From: Apoderus coryli
Taxonomy: Eukaryota > Arthropoda > Insecta > Coleoptera > Attelabidae
NCBI GenBank assembly: GCA_911728435.2
Contig: OU452201.1
Span: 24,180,001 to 24,244,000, forward strand
DNA length: 64,000 bases
Direction of reading: 5' to 3'
In this document: positions 46,610-60,300 of the stretch, piece by piece
Layout: each line of letters begins with the position of its first letter
How positions within the stretch are numbered: position 1 is the first letter of the stretch
Translations under genes and position numbers: made by a program
Notes under the pieces: generated by a model
What the model was told of the DNA's origin: nothing
The model's database searches: none
Seen by the model: the letters and a program-made list of their open reading frames with translations, nothing else

Positions 46610-48575
46610 TATTGTAATCAAAACTACCCACCAAACGGATACATTTAATTTTACGCAGATGCTCAAAATGTTAACTTTCTTTCATTAATAGAGACCTGTG
46701 AAGTGAGCTTACCTCTTACGCCCACGTATTAAGTACTAAGTTTCAGTTATCAGTTATAATTTTTTATTTTCCAAGAAAGCGAAACGAGATATTTAAAACG
46801 GCATTGCGCCGCCCTCATGTATACCTCCGGGGGCGGCATCGAAAATCGCTACACGTCACAAACTTGTAAATGCTTAGAACTATCCCTATATCAAATTTCT
46901 ATTTTCTATCTTTTTTGTTTCATACCCAAAGCCCTATTCCTACCGAACTTATTATTTACCCGAAGAAACATTAAAAAGAAGTAAAATTTAAGTACCTAAA
47001 CCGATAAAGTGGAACTTATACCTCATGAAGAGACAGACTATTATAATAGGTATACCTAATATAATATAGGTAGCACTGATAATTTTTTTATTATAGGTAT
47101 TATAAGATCTACAACAATCTTGTTACATCTTTGCCACATTGTCTATGTGAAATATTTAGTCAAAAGTATGTTTCTATCTAAAAGCTTTTCATTTAACGAT
47201 TGTTCGCCACTGATCATGGGACTGGTCTAGTCTTGAAACATGTATGACATGGATTAAATATTATATTAAATTTAATTCATAGAGATTAGGCTTTTATTTC
47301 AATACTGTACTTGTAATAAATCACCCTGTGTGTTTCTTTTACCGACGAATTGGCAACAGCACGACACACACCACATTCGCTTGTTTTTTTTTCTACCCTC
47401 CCTGCGTATCCCCTCCAGATTAATACAGAATTTCATCAATTTCTCTCTCTGACAATACAGCATTGCCGGTGCATATCTGTTGCAAATGATCTAAATAATT
47501 GTTATACGTTGCGTTTTGTTTTTGATATTAATAAACTACAAAACGGTTTCTGGCTGTGACAATACTGCTCTATGCTTTACACGCTAGTCTACGCCACGTA
47601 GTGGCAGGCATACTTAGAGATGTTCTGATTTTAATGCATTGGGCTGACTATCTATTGTGTAGATTAATCTTTGCTATAGGTATCCTCATTGGAATAGCTT
47701 ATAAGCTCCCTAGTCTGACAGAGTGAAGTCTTTGATATTTCTTATCAGAGATGCCGAAGTCTAGGGTGAAACTTTTTTTTTGCCTTATTATGTGAAAAAT
47801 TACCCAGGCAGCGAGCCACAATAGACCCTCGGTAGTCGCAGTTAAGGGTCCGGCGCAAACCCACTCATTTACCTAACCCAGGCAGCGTAAATATAAGAGA
47901 CAGTAAAATCTACTCGAAATATAGTCTATCTCACTCAGCCTTGGTCCCCACTGTTTCTTGGAGGCAGTTGGTTCCGATTTATACGGGTTGTCCTGCAGCA
48001 TGCACACGAGTATTATTATTAAACCAGTTGTACCTACTTCCTATTGTATGAGATCAAATAGTATTGTGAAAAATAATAAAAATCCTTAATTTTTAAATAA
48101 AAATTAATGATTAATAATATGTTATTATAACAAAAACTTTGTTTTTCCGCTATATTCTTAAAATTAAATTGTACAATAATTACAATAATTTATAAACATG
48201 TAATTAAATATACGTTGCATAGGTATTTATCTTTGTTTAATCTTACACAAGAAAATATTATAGAAATTAACTTAAGCTAAAACATAATAGGTTTCAAACA
48301 ACAAAGTTCTCCAGATTAAGAAGAGACAATTTTATTATTTTAGCACATGTATAAAAACAGCACGGTTAGAACGCGCCTCGCCAGCTTCTTTGTAAGCGCG
48401 GCGTTTAAGATTTTCTTTCTATTTCTTTGGCGAGTGCGTCGTATTGTGACACCCGGTATATTGTAACAAAAATATTGCATCCGGTCAAACTAAGTATTTT
48501 CGCTGATTGATAATTTATTATAGTTCATCACTCTGACATCGGTATTGTATCTACTAAATAGACAAAATTTGCTGA
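46610..48575. other. intergenic
   Basis: No gene recognised. About 47800-48020 is less AT-rich and ends in a short ATT repeat, possibly a SINE or LINE tail. Confidence 0.35.
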
Positions 48576-48905
48576 TTGACATTTTTTCACAAAACCGGTA
48601 CTACGCCAAGAATAGACAATTTGCTTGGTTGATATTCGAAAGAGTGGAAAAAAGCAAAAGTTTTGACGCAACAGGAAAAAACGGGGTCTTCTCTTCAAGT
48701 TCGGCGATGTAATGTAGAAGCGACAAAAAGCACGATTCTCCTTCCTCCAAAATTCGTTGATTGACATTTTCCCACAAAAGCGGTATGACGCCAAGAATAG
48801 ACAATTTGATTGGTTGATATTCGAAAGAGTGGTAAATAACAAAAGTTATAATTTTTTACGCAACAGGAAACAACGGTGTCTTCTCTCCATCTTCGGCGAC
48901 GTCTT
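48576..48905. repeat. 185-bp tandem duplication
   Basis: Units start at 48576 and 48761 (TTGACATTTT); both contain CGCCAAGAATAGACAATTTG and GGTTGATATTCGAAAGAGTGG. Divergence of roughly 10-15 percent. Confidence 0.75.
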
Positions 48906-50220
48906 TACCGTTTGCCAGAGTGGATGTACTGTCTCTTATATTTACGCTGACCCAGGAGAGAAATTGTGTTCCCAAGACACTTTCAATAGTTGTAGAGTTG
49001 CAAATGCGTGCTAGAGCAATAAGATTAAATGAAGCAGACTTTTTTTGTCGCTATCGTAATGAAGTTTGTGTGCTTAAGGACCATATTGGAACTCTTGGTA
49101 TGCTAGTATAAACACTAACCAATATATTCTTTACATCTATAACGCTCATTTTAATTCCTATTCCTACTGACTTTAGGCGGAGGATGGAGTTAAAACTCCG
49201 AAACATGTTCCTTTAATTTAAATAAGAGCTTTTTGAATAAATTGGTCGTGGATTGGTGTGTTTTTCATAGTAATTAAACACTACCGATATGTTTGGAATT
49301 TGTATCATCACTGGTGATCAACGAATAAGTGACTTGTCTGGTATAATTATGGTGCCTGGAACAAATTCCAAATATACAGTCTTGTTACATTATATAACAA
49401 CTAAATAAAGCCTCTCGTGAAGAGAATTCCGGCGAACTAGTGTTCGCAATAGCATTGTCTTTCTGCGATAATGGTACTATTGCCATTGTTATAAAGAGGT
49501 ATGTATAACTTCTTTTCCGGCCGGTCGTTGGTTACCTTTGTTCACTGCGCTGTTAATTTTGAATAATTTGCAAAACTGCATATTTGATTTTTTTAAATTT
49601 TTGAATAAAGTAGTTAGGTAGTTGGGGTTTTTTTTTTCATCCTGCTGGTCCTCCACTCGCACACCTTGGTACGCTCTAATTATAGCCCCGGCGTGTACGA
49701 ATGGCGTACTTAGCCTTGAAAGGCTACATGTGTCTTTTCAGGACCATACTGCACTCAATATCATTCTACTACCACGCAACATTCAACCTAGATGGGCCAT
49801 CGTCAGATACCGTCTTTAATGCACCCCCTAAACGGTCACCCAGCACGCGACATTCATTCTACAACCTAGATGGACCACCATCAGGTCCGTTTTTAATAAA
49901 CCCCCCAAACGGTCACCCTTCCAACTTGTAGCCGGGCCCCACTGAGCTGCAGCACTTCGACGGTCGTCAGTGTATGATCCCGTTTCGGCTACCCGTCCCG
50001 GCTAGGTAGTTGGGTTAGTTTAGAATGTTTGTAGTATTATTTTTATAATTATAATAATATAAATAATAAGTAGTGTATTTTTTAGATTTTAAATCTTTGA
50101 CATGTTGTTAAACAGCTGACTCCAATGACAACTCATGCTCATGAAACGTTCTTTAAAAACTCTTTTTTGATGTTACTCAGGTTTTCAAGATACTTCTTCT
50201 GCGCGTGCTCAGCAATACTC
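48906..50220. other. intergenic with a small tandem repeat
   Basis: About 49773-49915 holds two 71-bp-spaced copies of a block with CACGC(A/G)ACATTC, AACCTAGATGG and AAACGGTCACCC. This part (49640-49990) is less AT-rich than its surroundings and may be a SINE-like unit; I cannot name it. Confidence 0.4.
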
Positions 50221-50406
50221 GGGTTATTCTGTCGTACTGAAGTAAGTGAACAATTTGAAAACTGTTTGTTCATTCACCATTGTGCGTATTCTTTCTATAT
50301 CGGTCACTCCTACCACTGGTGATCCAACTGATTAAATTTCTACCGCCCTTGCCGCTTACTGATCAACCGCTAGCTAACGGTTAGTTTATTCAGTCAACCT
50401 CTAAAG

Positions 50407-52740
50407 CTGGATTACAAGCGTCTACGTATAGCAGATCACTTTCATTCCGCGCTTCACATTCGCGCATGTAGTGAGTTAACAAAGTTCGCGGCGGTATTAT
50501 TTGAATTTTGAACTGAGTAAAGTCTTAACTTATAAATACAACCATTGAGGAAAGTCACTGCGAAGATCTCTAAAATAAATTGTCAAATGTTTTAGCAATA
50601 TTATTGCGACTACAAATAATATAGGTACTATTATAAATATAAAAAAAATATATATGAGCAGGTTAATTCAATATACAAATGTTTTGTTTAATAAGTCTTG
50701 TTATTGCAAATTAGATTATTCTTTCGTCTTTAACGCATCTTAATTTCGTACGAAAGCTTTGTCGTTGACAAAAAAATATGATGTAACGTAAATCTTAGAA
50801 AATAAACTATTGACGAATTATTCGTTTATTTAATAATATTTATGTATTCCCAAAGTTCAGTTTTACTTGCAAGTTATACAATAGAGTAGTCTAACACTTA
50901 ACTGAAAACTCTTAAAAATCCAATGTTTATTCCTGTCCTTTATTCAGTCAGCGCTTTTGCTCTTATTTAGGAGAACGTTGTCACATAACAGCTTTGAACA
51001 ATTCCCATAGCATATTGAATTGCCCTATTGCAATAGGGTTACGAGACGAATAATATAAATGCCGATAATGCCTTTCAAATTAATTTATTTTTACGGATTA
51101 ACAAAATCTATTACTTTCTACATGTCATTTAAAAGACAGGTTAAAGCTATAGTATTAACCTCCTCCGTCGTTGGTTTAGCCAGTTTGGGTCGGTTTGATG
51201 GTTTTCTTTTTTTCTTGGTCGTATAAAGACGTCTCTGTTTTTCTATTTTTTTATTGTGTGCCTCATTTTTATCCATCAGACTGTTAAATATGGCTTCTCG
51301 AAACATAGTTGCCTGATCTATGACAATAATATGTACAAGCTTGTGCTTCTTTAGTACTACCTCTTATCTTTATAAACTTGGATTTTCTGTCTCTTTCAAT
51401 GTTGGTTTTCCACACAATAAATTCTTCCTTAGAATTAAATTGAAAACTGACAGATTTTAGGGATATATTATGAAAATCTTCAAAATGCTGGTGTAAATCC
51501 ATCTGTTTATTAGTAGCATAAGCACAAATTGGACAAATTCTTGAGTATGCCTGTGCTTTATTAAGCTGAGACTTATCATTCATATGTGGCTTCATGGTTT
51601 TGTGTGTCTTCTTATGAAAATTTAGATGTCCAATAGTATTAAAACCTCTAGTGCAACTATCACAGGGAAACTTATAAGTTTTTTTAGGCACTAATATATG
51701 TTCTTCACCTACAAAGAATCAATGTTAAAAAGCAAAGTACCTATATACCTACAAAATACAATTAAATAAATGTGTGTAGTGATGCAAGATCACTTAAGTG
51801 ATTTCAATTTATTGTATATACATACATAATAATATTGGAATTTGGTATTGTTTGGTTTGAGAAATTAGTCAGCAAAATTTAAAATAAATACAAATAAAGT
51901 TAACATAGCTTACCAGGATGATACATCTTTACATGTTTTTTCAAATTATACCGCTCACTGAAACATTGGTCACATTTCAGGCAGTTATGATTATTAATAT
52001 TAATCTCCATATTAGTGTTGTTTACAGTTTTACAACAGTTTATAAATTTTTATTTATGTAGGTACTTCTGATAAACAAATAATTTTAAAGTTATAGATTC
52101 TGGCGCGACATCCGAAATATTACAACCATTTAAATTCAACGTCGAACTATGGTGAAACGATCACATGCGCGAACGTGATGCGCGGAATGAAAGTGATGCT
52201 ATACGTAGACGCTTGTCTGGATTTATAGTTTGACAGACTGTATACGTAGACGCACTGGATATATAACAAACGGACCTTAAAATATTATTAAAATTATAAA
52301 TCGACGGAACCGGAATTTTCGCGCATGAGTACTAGAGAGGTTACATGATATTAAACCAACATAACCTATTACTTACCACTCATTTTTAAATTAAATTTTT
52401 AACAAAATAGGTATAAAGCAGCTCTGGTATAGGTAAATATTGTTTGTTTATTTATTTAAGGTAAATAAATATAGAAAAAAAAACTTTGTTACCCTAAGCA
52501 GTGTGCAGGACAAGTGACAACTGACAGCCACGCTGTTGTCACACACAATTCTTTCTTTTGATTCGTCGGAGGCAAGAAACGCACTGTAAAAGATGAAAGT
52601 TGGCCAACTCATCCGTACCAGTCCGTTTCACTTACGTTACGTCATGCGTTTACGTTCATTTATAATAAGGGTAAATAATTTCTATAGTTGATCTTTTTGC
52701 AGTGCGTCTACGTTTACAGTCCGTCAAACTATAAATCCAG
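50407..52740 (-). mobile_element. zinc-finger-encoding TIR transposon
   Basis: Ends CTGGATT... and ...AATCCAG are inverted; a subterminal GCGTCTACG block occurs at both ends. An 8-bp target duplication with one mismatch flanks it (CTCTAAAG at 50399, CTTTAAAG at 52741). The left end recurs inverted at 52182-52222, so the right end is compound. It carries a three-finger gene on the minus strand. Confidence 0.7.
51284..52010 (-). CDS. transposon-encoded C2H2 zinc-finger protein, broken
   Basis: Exon 1 52010-51914 (MEININNHNCLKCDQCF, finger 1) and exon 2 51708-51284 join in phase 1. Fingers 2 and 3 are CDSCTRGFNTIGHLNFHKKT and CPICAYATNKQMDLHQHF. Then WKTNIERDRKSKFIKI, YYCHRSGNYVSRS and a stop. 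A downstream frame (51306-51118) with KKKRKPSNRPKL looks like the original C-terminus after a deletion. Such ZnF plus CHRSG proteins are common in insect transposons; the catalytic part is missing here. Confidence 0.65.
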
Positions 52741-53028
52741 CTTTAAAGTATTGAATATTGAGAGATAATAATATCGAAATCTTGGAATATGATTTCGAAT
52801 CAAACGAATAAATTGTAGAAGTTTAAAACATGGATAATAATGTAATGGAAGAAAGATTTTGCAAGTTTTCAGAGCAGATTTGGTTGTTTTCACAAGTTTT
52901 CGAGGATAAGTGAAAGATATTTTACAAAAAAAATAATTTTTCGGGTCGCCAAATCCGGAGTTCAATATAATCACATTCAATTTAATCACATTCACTTAGT
53001 CAGATGAATCACTACGAAAAAATATTCC

Positions 53029-53835
53029 TAATGTAAACGCTAATTACGTGAAAATAAATAAGGGTTTCAAAATCTCCCTAGTTATTAACGTTAATGCTAT
53101 TACTGAGCACGACCATAATAGGTACAACAAAAAGAGTTTATGAGGATCATTCTACGAGTTGTCATCAGAGTCAGCTGTTAAACTACATAACCTTACTTTT
53201 CCGTAATTTTTTTTAATTAAAATTTAAAATTGTTCGTGTATTTGGTTAGCAAGCGATAATTCTTAGAAATGACAATTCTGCATTGAAATATTGTCATATC
53301 TTAGAATTATATTGCAATTGTACCGATATACTGCGCATAACCCACGGTCAGAATTTTTGAAGTTGAAACTAGTACATAGTGGTGTCAGGAAGATATTGAT
53401 TCACTAATAAATTAATATATTATACCTAATATGCTAAATATACCTACTTTTATTATTACTTTGTATGCCAATACATGCGTGCTTAAACATGTAATAATTA
53501 CAAATACATTTTAGTTTATTATTAACAGACATTTATAATTACAGGGTATAATAATTCTATCTGAAAGCGGTAATAGCGCTTCAAGTGGTCAGTGGCATGT
53601 ATTAAATCACTGTCTCACGGAGTATTACAGAGCTTGCGGTCTATATTATATTACAAATTATTTGTCTATGCTTATAATGTTTTGCCAGCTGATTTAAATG
53701 CATTTGTTGGAAATGTCAAATTGATGTAATCAAAACAAATCTTAACCAAGAAATTTTAGTTTTTATTTTTAGCTAAGGAATTATGTATGTAGGTACACTA
53801 GTTTAATTTTCCTTAATGGTAATTAATACTTTTTA
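53029..53835. other. upstream region of the RWD/RING gene
   Basis: AT-rich; no promoter motif that I can support. A block near 53155-53185 is the inverse of 50105-50135. Confidence 0.4.
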
Positions 53836-54329
53836 ATGGGTTTAATAGAAGATGAACTATGTGAGGTAAAAAAACTGTGTGAAAATGTTGTACCAGGCTC
53901 AAAACTGGTTTCATGTGTACGAGCAATGGTACGAGCGGAATTACGCAGAACGGATTTTAAAAAGTTAATTGTGTGTCTACAGTTTCCAAAAGACTACCCT
54001 AAAGTACCGTTGTTGTTGGAGTTAAAAAGTAAAACATTGTCAGATACGTTATTATTAAAGTTGTCTACAATTTGTGAACACGAAATTAAGAAAATCTTGG
54101 GTAAACCACAAGTACTTCACGTAATTAAGTTTCTTCGACATTTTATAGATGAGAATCCGCTTTCGTGTTGTTACGATGAAATTTCTAATGTAAAGAAATA
54201 TCTCAAAGAATGTGATGAATTAAAATTGAGGCAAAAAAGTTCTTGCATTATTTTGAACATTAGGAATGAAGAGTATTATTTGAATTGTAAAATTATTGTG
54301 CCTGATGAATATCCCACAGCTTCAGTCAA
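53836..54329 (+). CDS. RWD/RING gene exon 1
   Basis: Starts MGLIEDELCEVKKLCEN, ends in phase 2 at AA|GTAAGT. The ATG is the first in frame after several stops. Confidence 0.8.
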
Positions 54330-57300
54330 GTAAGTCCTGTTGCATAATGAGACGAGATGTAAGTTAAATATTTTTGTTTTCATTATTTTATTGTACTAAG
54401 TATTTTGATTTATTTAAAACCATATCATGTATATTTTAAAAGATGAAACACATTCAGCATATAATGTATGGAATTTATTTTTTGTAGAGTTGAGGATGTT
54501 GAAAGTAATTTTACACCAGTGTTCTACCGACATATTATATGTCAAGCGAAAGAAATTGCTAGAAAATGCATAGAACCACCAATCAGAAGAAAACCAAATG
54601 ATCCGCCATTTAAACCCGGACCATCGTTGCAGAAAGTTGTTACGTTTTTAATTGATTGTGTTAAACGTTTGCCATCAGAAAAATGTCAGTTTTGCAAAGA
54701 AATTTGTTTCCCTAGGGATCCTTTTGTAAGTTAAAAGAATATTTTTGTAATATAATATTAACACACAACAGTTATGCTCAACCTCACGAACTGCAAATAC
54801 GTACCAAATATATGTGTAATATAATATTGTAGCCATCTAGCACGGAACTAGGTTACTTGATCAATCGGGTGTACAGATAAGCAAGGGCGCCGGCTCTATC
54901 TCGAAAACTAGTAGTTAGTAAAAGCGGACAAGGGAAATTGCTGGAAAATAGTTTTAGTTTCCTAAAATGTCTAAATTGAAATATACTGTTTACTTAAAAA
55001 TACACATATTATATTACGTAAGTGCTAAACTTAATGAGAATGATCTAACTACAATTCTAAAACTTTTTAATATAAATCTTTTTTCTCTATCTTCTTAAAT
55101 AAATGGTGGAGGAGCCGAAGAATGTTGGTTTGTTAGAACTTATCTAACTTTCTTAAGGATAGTCCAATTTTAATAAAATTAGGCTCAGTATAAAGGTAAT
55201 ATTTGGGAGTATCAAAAAAAGTATTGGTGCATTTATTTATTTTTTATATATAGCCGCTAGATGGAGTTATACAACAATGTTTCTGATTTTGTCAATTTTG
55301 TTAGAAAAGTCAAATTGAATGATATTATTAGATGGAAAGAGCATTTAAAAATAGAGAAAACAGTGGAAACCGGAAGTCTCTATCTTTTTCCTGCCCATGT
55401 AAATGACTGAATGTATTTTTCCCTATATTTTAACATTCAATAAATTTTTATAAGTCTGTGGAATTATTTCTTTTGTGATCTTTTAAAATTTTGTGAACTG
55501 TTCCGTGTGAAACTCTGAGTGCTTGCACCATTTATCTAATATATCAACAGCATTTATTTCCAAACGACCTGAACAACTCCTTCTTTGGAATGGCCTCTGA
55601 ATACTTCCACTCGTTCGTAAACGATCCATAAATCTTATAAAGGCATTTTTTTATAGGATCGCCTTTGCGGATATCTAAGCGCATAGATCGTTGCAAAGCA
55701 TCAAAGCATTTTTGAAGCACTCGAAATAACCGCCAACAAATCAAATGCTTCTTCGTTGCAAATAGGCATTTTGATTAAAAAACCTAATGTAACAAAAGAA
55801 ATAAATTCACAGACTAATTTGACAAATATATTATATTTGACATTGACATTAACTTCGTTGCCATAACAACGTGAGTATTTTTTTTAGCCCACTATTAATT
55901 TTATAAAAATTCATTTAATGTTAAATTTACACAAACAGGGTATATCAAAAATAACATTTTTAATGATTTTGATTTCCTTGTTTTTTTTAATTTTATTATT
56001 TTTGAGAAAAAAGTTTATTAGTGTTTTTTGCACAATTGGTGTAATAAATCACAGTTTCGAAAATATTTTCATAAAATTTAAAAAAAACAAAAAAATCAAA
56101 ATCATTAAAAATATATAATATACCCTGTATACCTAGTAATCGTAAATTTGGTATTTGAAATTGTAGTTTCGACACAAGCAGACGTTTTTATAACGAATGA
56201 CTTTTTCTTCTAAATCGACAAATAAAAAAGTTTTTCCTCATCCGTGGACAAATTGTATGATCAAGTATTATTGTACCTATTATAGACTGCAAATAAGCGA
56301 TTATTATTATTATAGTTTTTCGTATCCACAACGGTGTTTATTATTATTTTACTTTCACAATCACACAGTGGGCCCAAAACAAAAATTAGTGCGACAAAAT
56401 TATATTAATGAGAAAACATATATATTTTCGTATCCAGAAGTGTTCAATAACAATTAGAAACAATATTTATTTCAGTGGCTTGCAGGGGTGGTGAACAAAC
56501 CTTCAAAGGGTAATATTTCTAAGTAATCTCAGACATCAACTAACAGAATAAAATGGAATATTATTGCTTGAATTGGATAAATACAAACATAAAAAGCACT
56601 CGCATTTCTATCGCACCCTAAACATTCACTAGACGGCCGTTTCGTCGATTCAGGACTCATCAGTGATGGTTGGTCCAGTATACGACAAAAATGTCATAGC
56701 GCTGAGTAGTTATAAAACTAGAAAAATAGTAGTAGTAAAGAATAAAAAAAATAGTCCTAAGCTGGTTTTGGCTTTAGTTGGCAACTTTCTTAATCCAGTT
56801 ATATAAGGATCAGACGACACAAGAAGTGTATTAATTAAATCTTTGTTAGCAGTTATGCGGGAAAATTTTCTTGAGTTTGCTAATCTGAATTGCTTAAAAT
56901 CTTTGAATCGTGATTCTTGAGCCTCTTCTGATAATTCGCCAATTGCAAGTAACGCAGATTTAATAATTTGGCTTCCATGCAAAAGAAGTTTATGAACCGA
57001 CACCGGCATAAAATACCAAGGATATGTTTCGATTAACAACTTTGCTGTCTCTTTGGCATATAAATCAAAATTCTCTGGATTAATATCAAATCCAAGCGTG
57101 CAAGAGTGATAAACCGTACTGCAAATTTTCTACTTTAATAGGTTTGTTATTAACAACATCAAGACGATTCATTTCTTTTGGGAATGCGCCACAAATGTAA
57201 CATATTTGTGCTGAATTTGTAGAGGTTAGCGTATTACACATCTTGCCATCAATCATGGTGAAATGAAGCTCATAGGTAATCTTAACTGTCAGATAATTTA

Positions 57301-60300
57301 TGTAAAATGTACAAGAAGACAAATTATTTATTTGACTTCTTACGTGATCAACAATTTTTTTAACAAACGCTTCTGTCTCTTTCTCAAAATAAAAACTTAT
57401 CGGCCTACAAAATAACGCACGGAAGGAGGCCTTGGATTTTGCCATATAATGAGATCACGTTTTGCAGCTGAAATAAGTTTTAGCGGTACTAATGATGTCA
57501 TAAAGAGATTTGCGTCACTTGCACTTGGATCTTCAAATTTTTGTTTAAAAGTGTTTTGCCCTGAACTGCCGTCACATCCCCATTTACATACTAGCAACAA
57601 GTTACTCAGAGTATCTGTATGCACACTTTCTACAACGCTTTTTTTTAACAAACAGAGTCTTTCAGCAGTGTGATCTAGCAAAGACTGTAATTTAATATCG
57701 ACACCCATTTCTGACACTAGGTACTATGGAAGCTTCCTCCGGATAGCATCGGTGTTTAGCTCTACGGATAGCATTATAGGGTGGAAAAATATTAACTTTT
57801 TTTCCCACCTGAAGCGAATGTTTTTTCCAATATACAAATGTTCGTTTTCTTCATTTGGCTTGTCTATATAATATATATAGAATTTATTCAACTACTAGTT
57901 GAGTCACTTTAAGTGAATATTTTCCCTTAGCTTATTAACTTTTTTTTCCAGAGTTGCCTTTCTTAATATTGAATATTGATTTTTAGTATATTTTGCCTCT
58001 GTATATAATGATAAAGCTTCGTCTTCTGACATTCTTTCAACAGTAACTGTAGGGCTGCGATATTTTGTCCAAATTTCTTCTCCTCTCGTGGGCGTTGTTT
58101 GTGTTGCTTCTTGTATTATTTTCACAGTACTTCTGTGTCCCTTACTTCCCAATGAACTACATGCAGTGAAAGTTAGTTCTTCCGTAGTAAAACCATCCCT
58201 GAGTGTTTTTGTTCGCCGTTCTTTAGTTCGAACAGAAGCAGTACTGAAATCAGGATTCTGTGGCCTACCAGGGTGAGCTTTTTTTTCGCCAATTGAGGAA
58301 GGTAACTGTAAATCTTGTGATAGCCATCCTGCATACTTTTTCAAAAATATCTTTCGGTCTCTGTTACACTGTTCCCACTTTCGTTTATAATTAAGGTAAA
58401 AAAGATGCATCTGCTTTTTCAAGTCAATTTCTTGTATTCTGCTTAATGTCTCCAATTTTAGTTTTCTTTTCACATCTTCGAGTAATTTCTGTACCACAAT
58501 GGACACATTTTTCTTTCCCGTTTTTGGTAGGGCATCCATTAAATCACTGTATTTCATTTCTAAAATCAATTCAAAAACATCGCAATAAAATAAACAAAAG
58601 ACTGATGATGAAAGTTTTGACATGCTAGAAACGTAATCACAAAGATTTCAAATATTTCAAAACATATCATAATGTTGATTGGTTGCTTAGTTAAGATTCA
58701 TTTAAGAAAGGTGATTCTGTTTCAAGCGATTCGATTAGTGCTCTACCGAACAACTATTCATTTAAAATTCATTTATGTCTAAATAGGCAAATATGGGCAA
58801 ACATTTTGACTGGTAAAGTAATGTATTATGGTAGACGATTGCCTTGTAAAAAAATCTAGAATATATTATTTGTACAAAATTTTAAAAGTCTACTTAAAAA
58901 CAAATAAAAATGACAAAAGTGAGGTTATGATAAAACATAAGTATTTATTACAAACTACTTAATCAATTAGTAAAATATTGCATGATTTTACACGTAGCTG
59001 AAGTCTTCTCAGACATTATATTAACGAAAAATTTCCACAAATTGCTAAACACTTTAAAAATCTTAGATAAATACACACACACTATTTCAAGGCTATCACT
59101 GAATGTTGCACTTGTGTTGGTTTCATCAGTGTCTGCGCATCACGTATGAGCATTTTAGGGTGGGGGTTACTATTAAATGATGCACAAGATATATTACAGT
59201 GAGAAAAAATAACAAATCATAAAAAATAGATAGTTTGCAAATTCTATTTATAACGCCCTAAACTAATTTTCTGGCCCACTGTGAATCATGATGAAAGATC
59301 CTAGGCATGAAAGTTATGAGTGCGATGGTGGTGTAATGGTCAGCATAGTTGCCTTCCAAGCAGTTGATCCGGGTTCGATTCCCGGCCATCGCATATATTT
59401 TTTTTAACCTGAGTGATAACACTTCCTTATACAAATCACTGATTTGTTGAATTAGTTGTGGAACGTTCTACACAGATCTGTGGAATAATATATTTTATGT
59501 TAATTTATTTTATATTATTGGAAAGGATTCTCTAATTTTATTATTGTTGATTATACCTTCCTAATCATAGTTTTCAAATTAATTGCATGAATGAAAATTC
59601 TGATTACAATTTTATCTACATTTAAACAAATTCCACTTTCAGCCGCATTTCCTCTAATCCTCACCGTTTTTATGTTTATTTAATAAGTTTGTACTGGGTG
59701 TGGAACTTTTAGTGCGGATATTCTGGTGCGTTTAATTTTGTAGATAGAAAAAAAATGGTTCAAATTGAAGTTGTATAAAATGTTAAAAGATATAATTGCA
59801 TTTGGAAGAATAATAGATAATAATATCGCCTAATTAAAAGACAACCTAACCTTACTTTTATTTAAATGTTAAATGCAATACCAGCTATAATATTGTTTAA
59901 AATAAAAATGACAAAATAAATAAACTATTTTCTAAATTATGTCGTTTTAAATATACTAGAATTTCCATTTACATGGACAGGAAAAAGATAAAGACTTCCG
60001 GTTTTCACTGTTGTCTATATTTTTAGATGCTCTTTTCATCTAAAGAATACTAATAGTACCATTCCATTTGATTTTTCTGAGGAAATTGACAAAATCAGAA
60101 ACATTGTTGTATAGCTCCATCTAGCGGCTATATATAAAAAACAAATAAAAGCACCAATACTTTGTTTGATACTCCCAAACATTACCTTTCTTTAAAATCG
60201 GACTATCCATAAGAAAGTTAGGTAACTTTTTACAAACCAACATTCTCCGGCTCCTCCACCATTTATTTAAAAAGATAGGGAAACAAGGTTTATACGAAAA

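Larger units (their letters stand above)
50221..53028. mobile_element. MITE family A, copy split by an insertion
   Basis: 50221-50406 matches the first part and 52741-53028 the second part of the intact copies at 3406 and 62756 (same orientation as 62756). The break falls at CCTCTAAAG/TATTG of the intact copy. Confidence 0.85.

Noticed and set aside
47208..47250. Possible further hammerhead (CACTGATCATGGGAC ... TTGAAACATGTATG)
   Set aside because: Core reads CTGATCA instead of CTGATGA and no stem I pairing was found.
49170..49206. GGAGTTAAAACTCCGAAACATG, hammerhead-like right half
   Set aside because: The CTGATGA half is missing; only a stem plus GAAAC remains.
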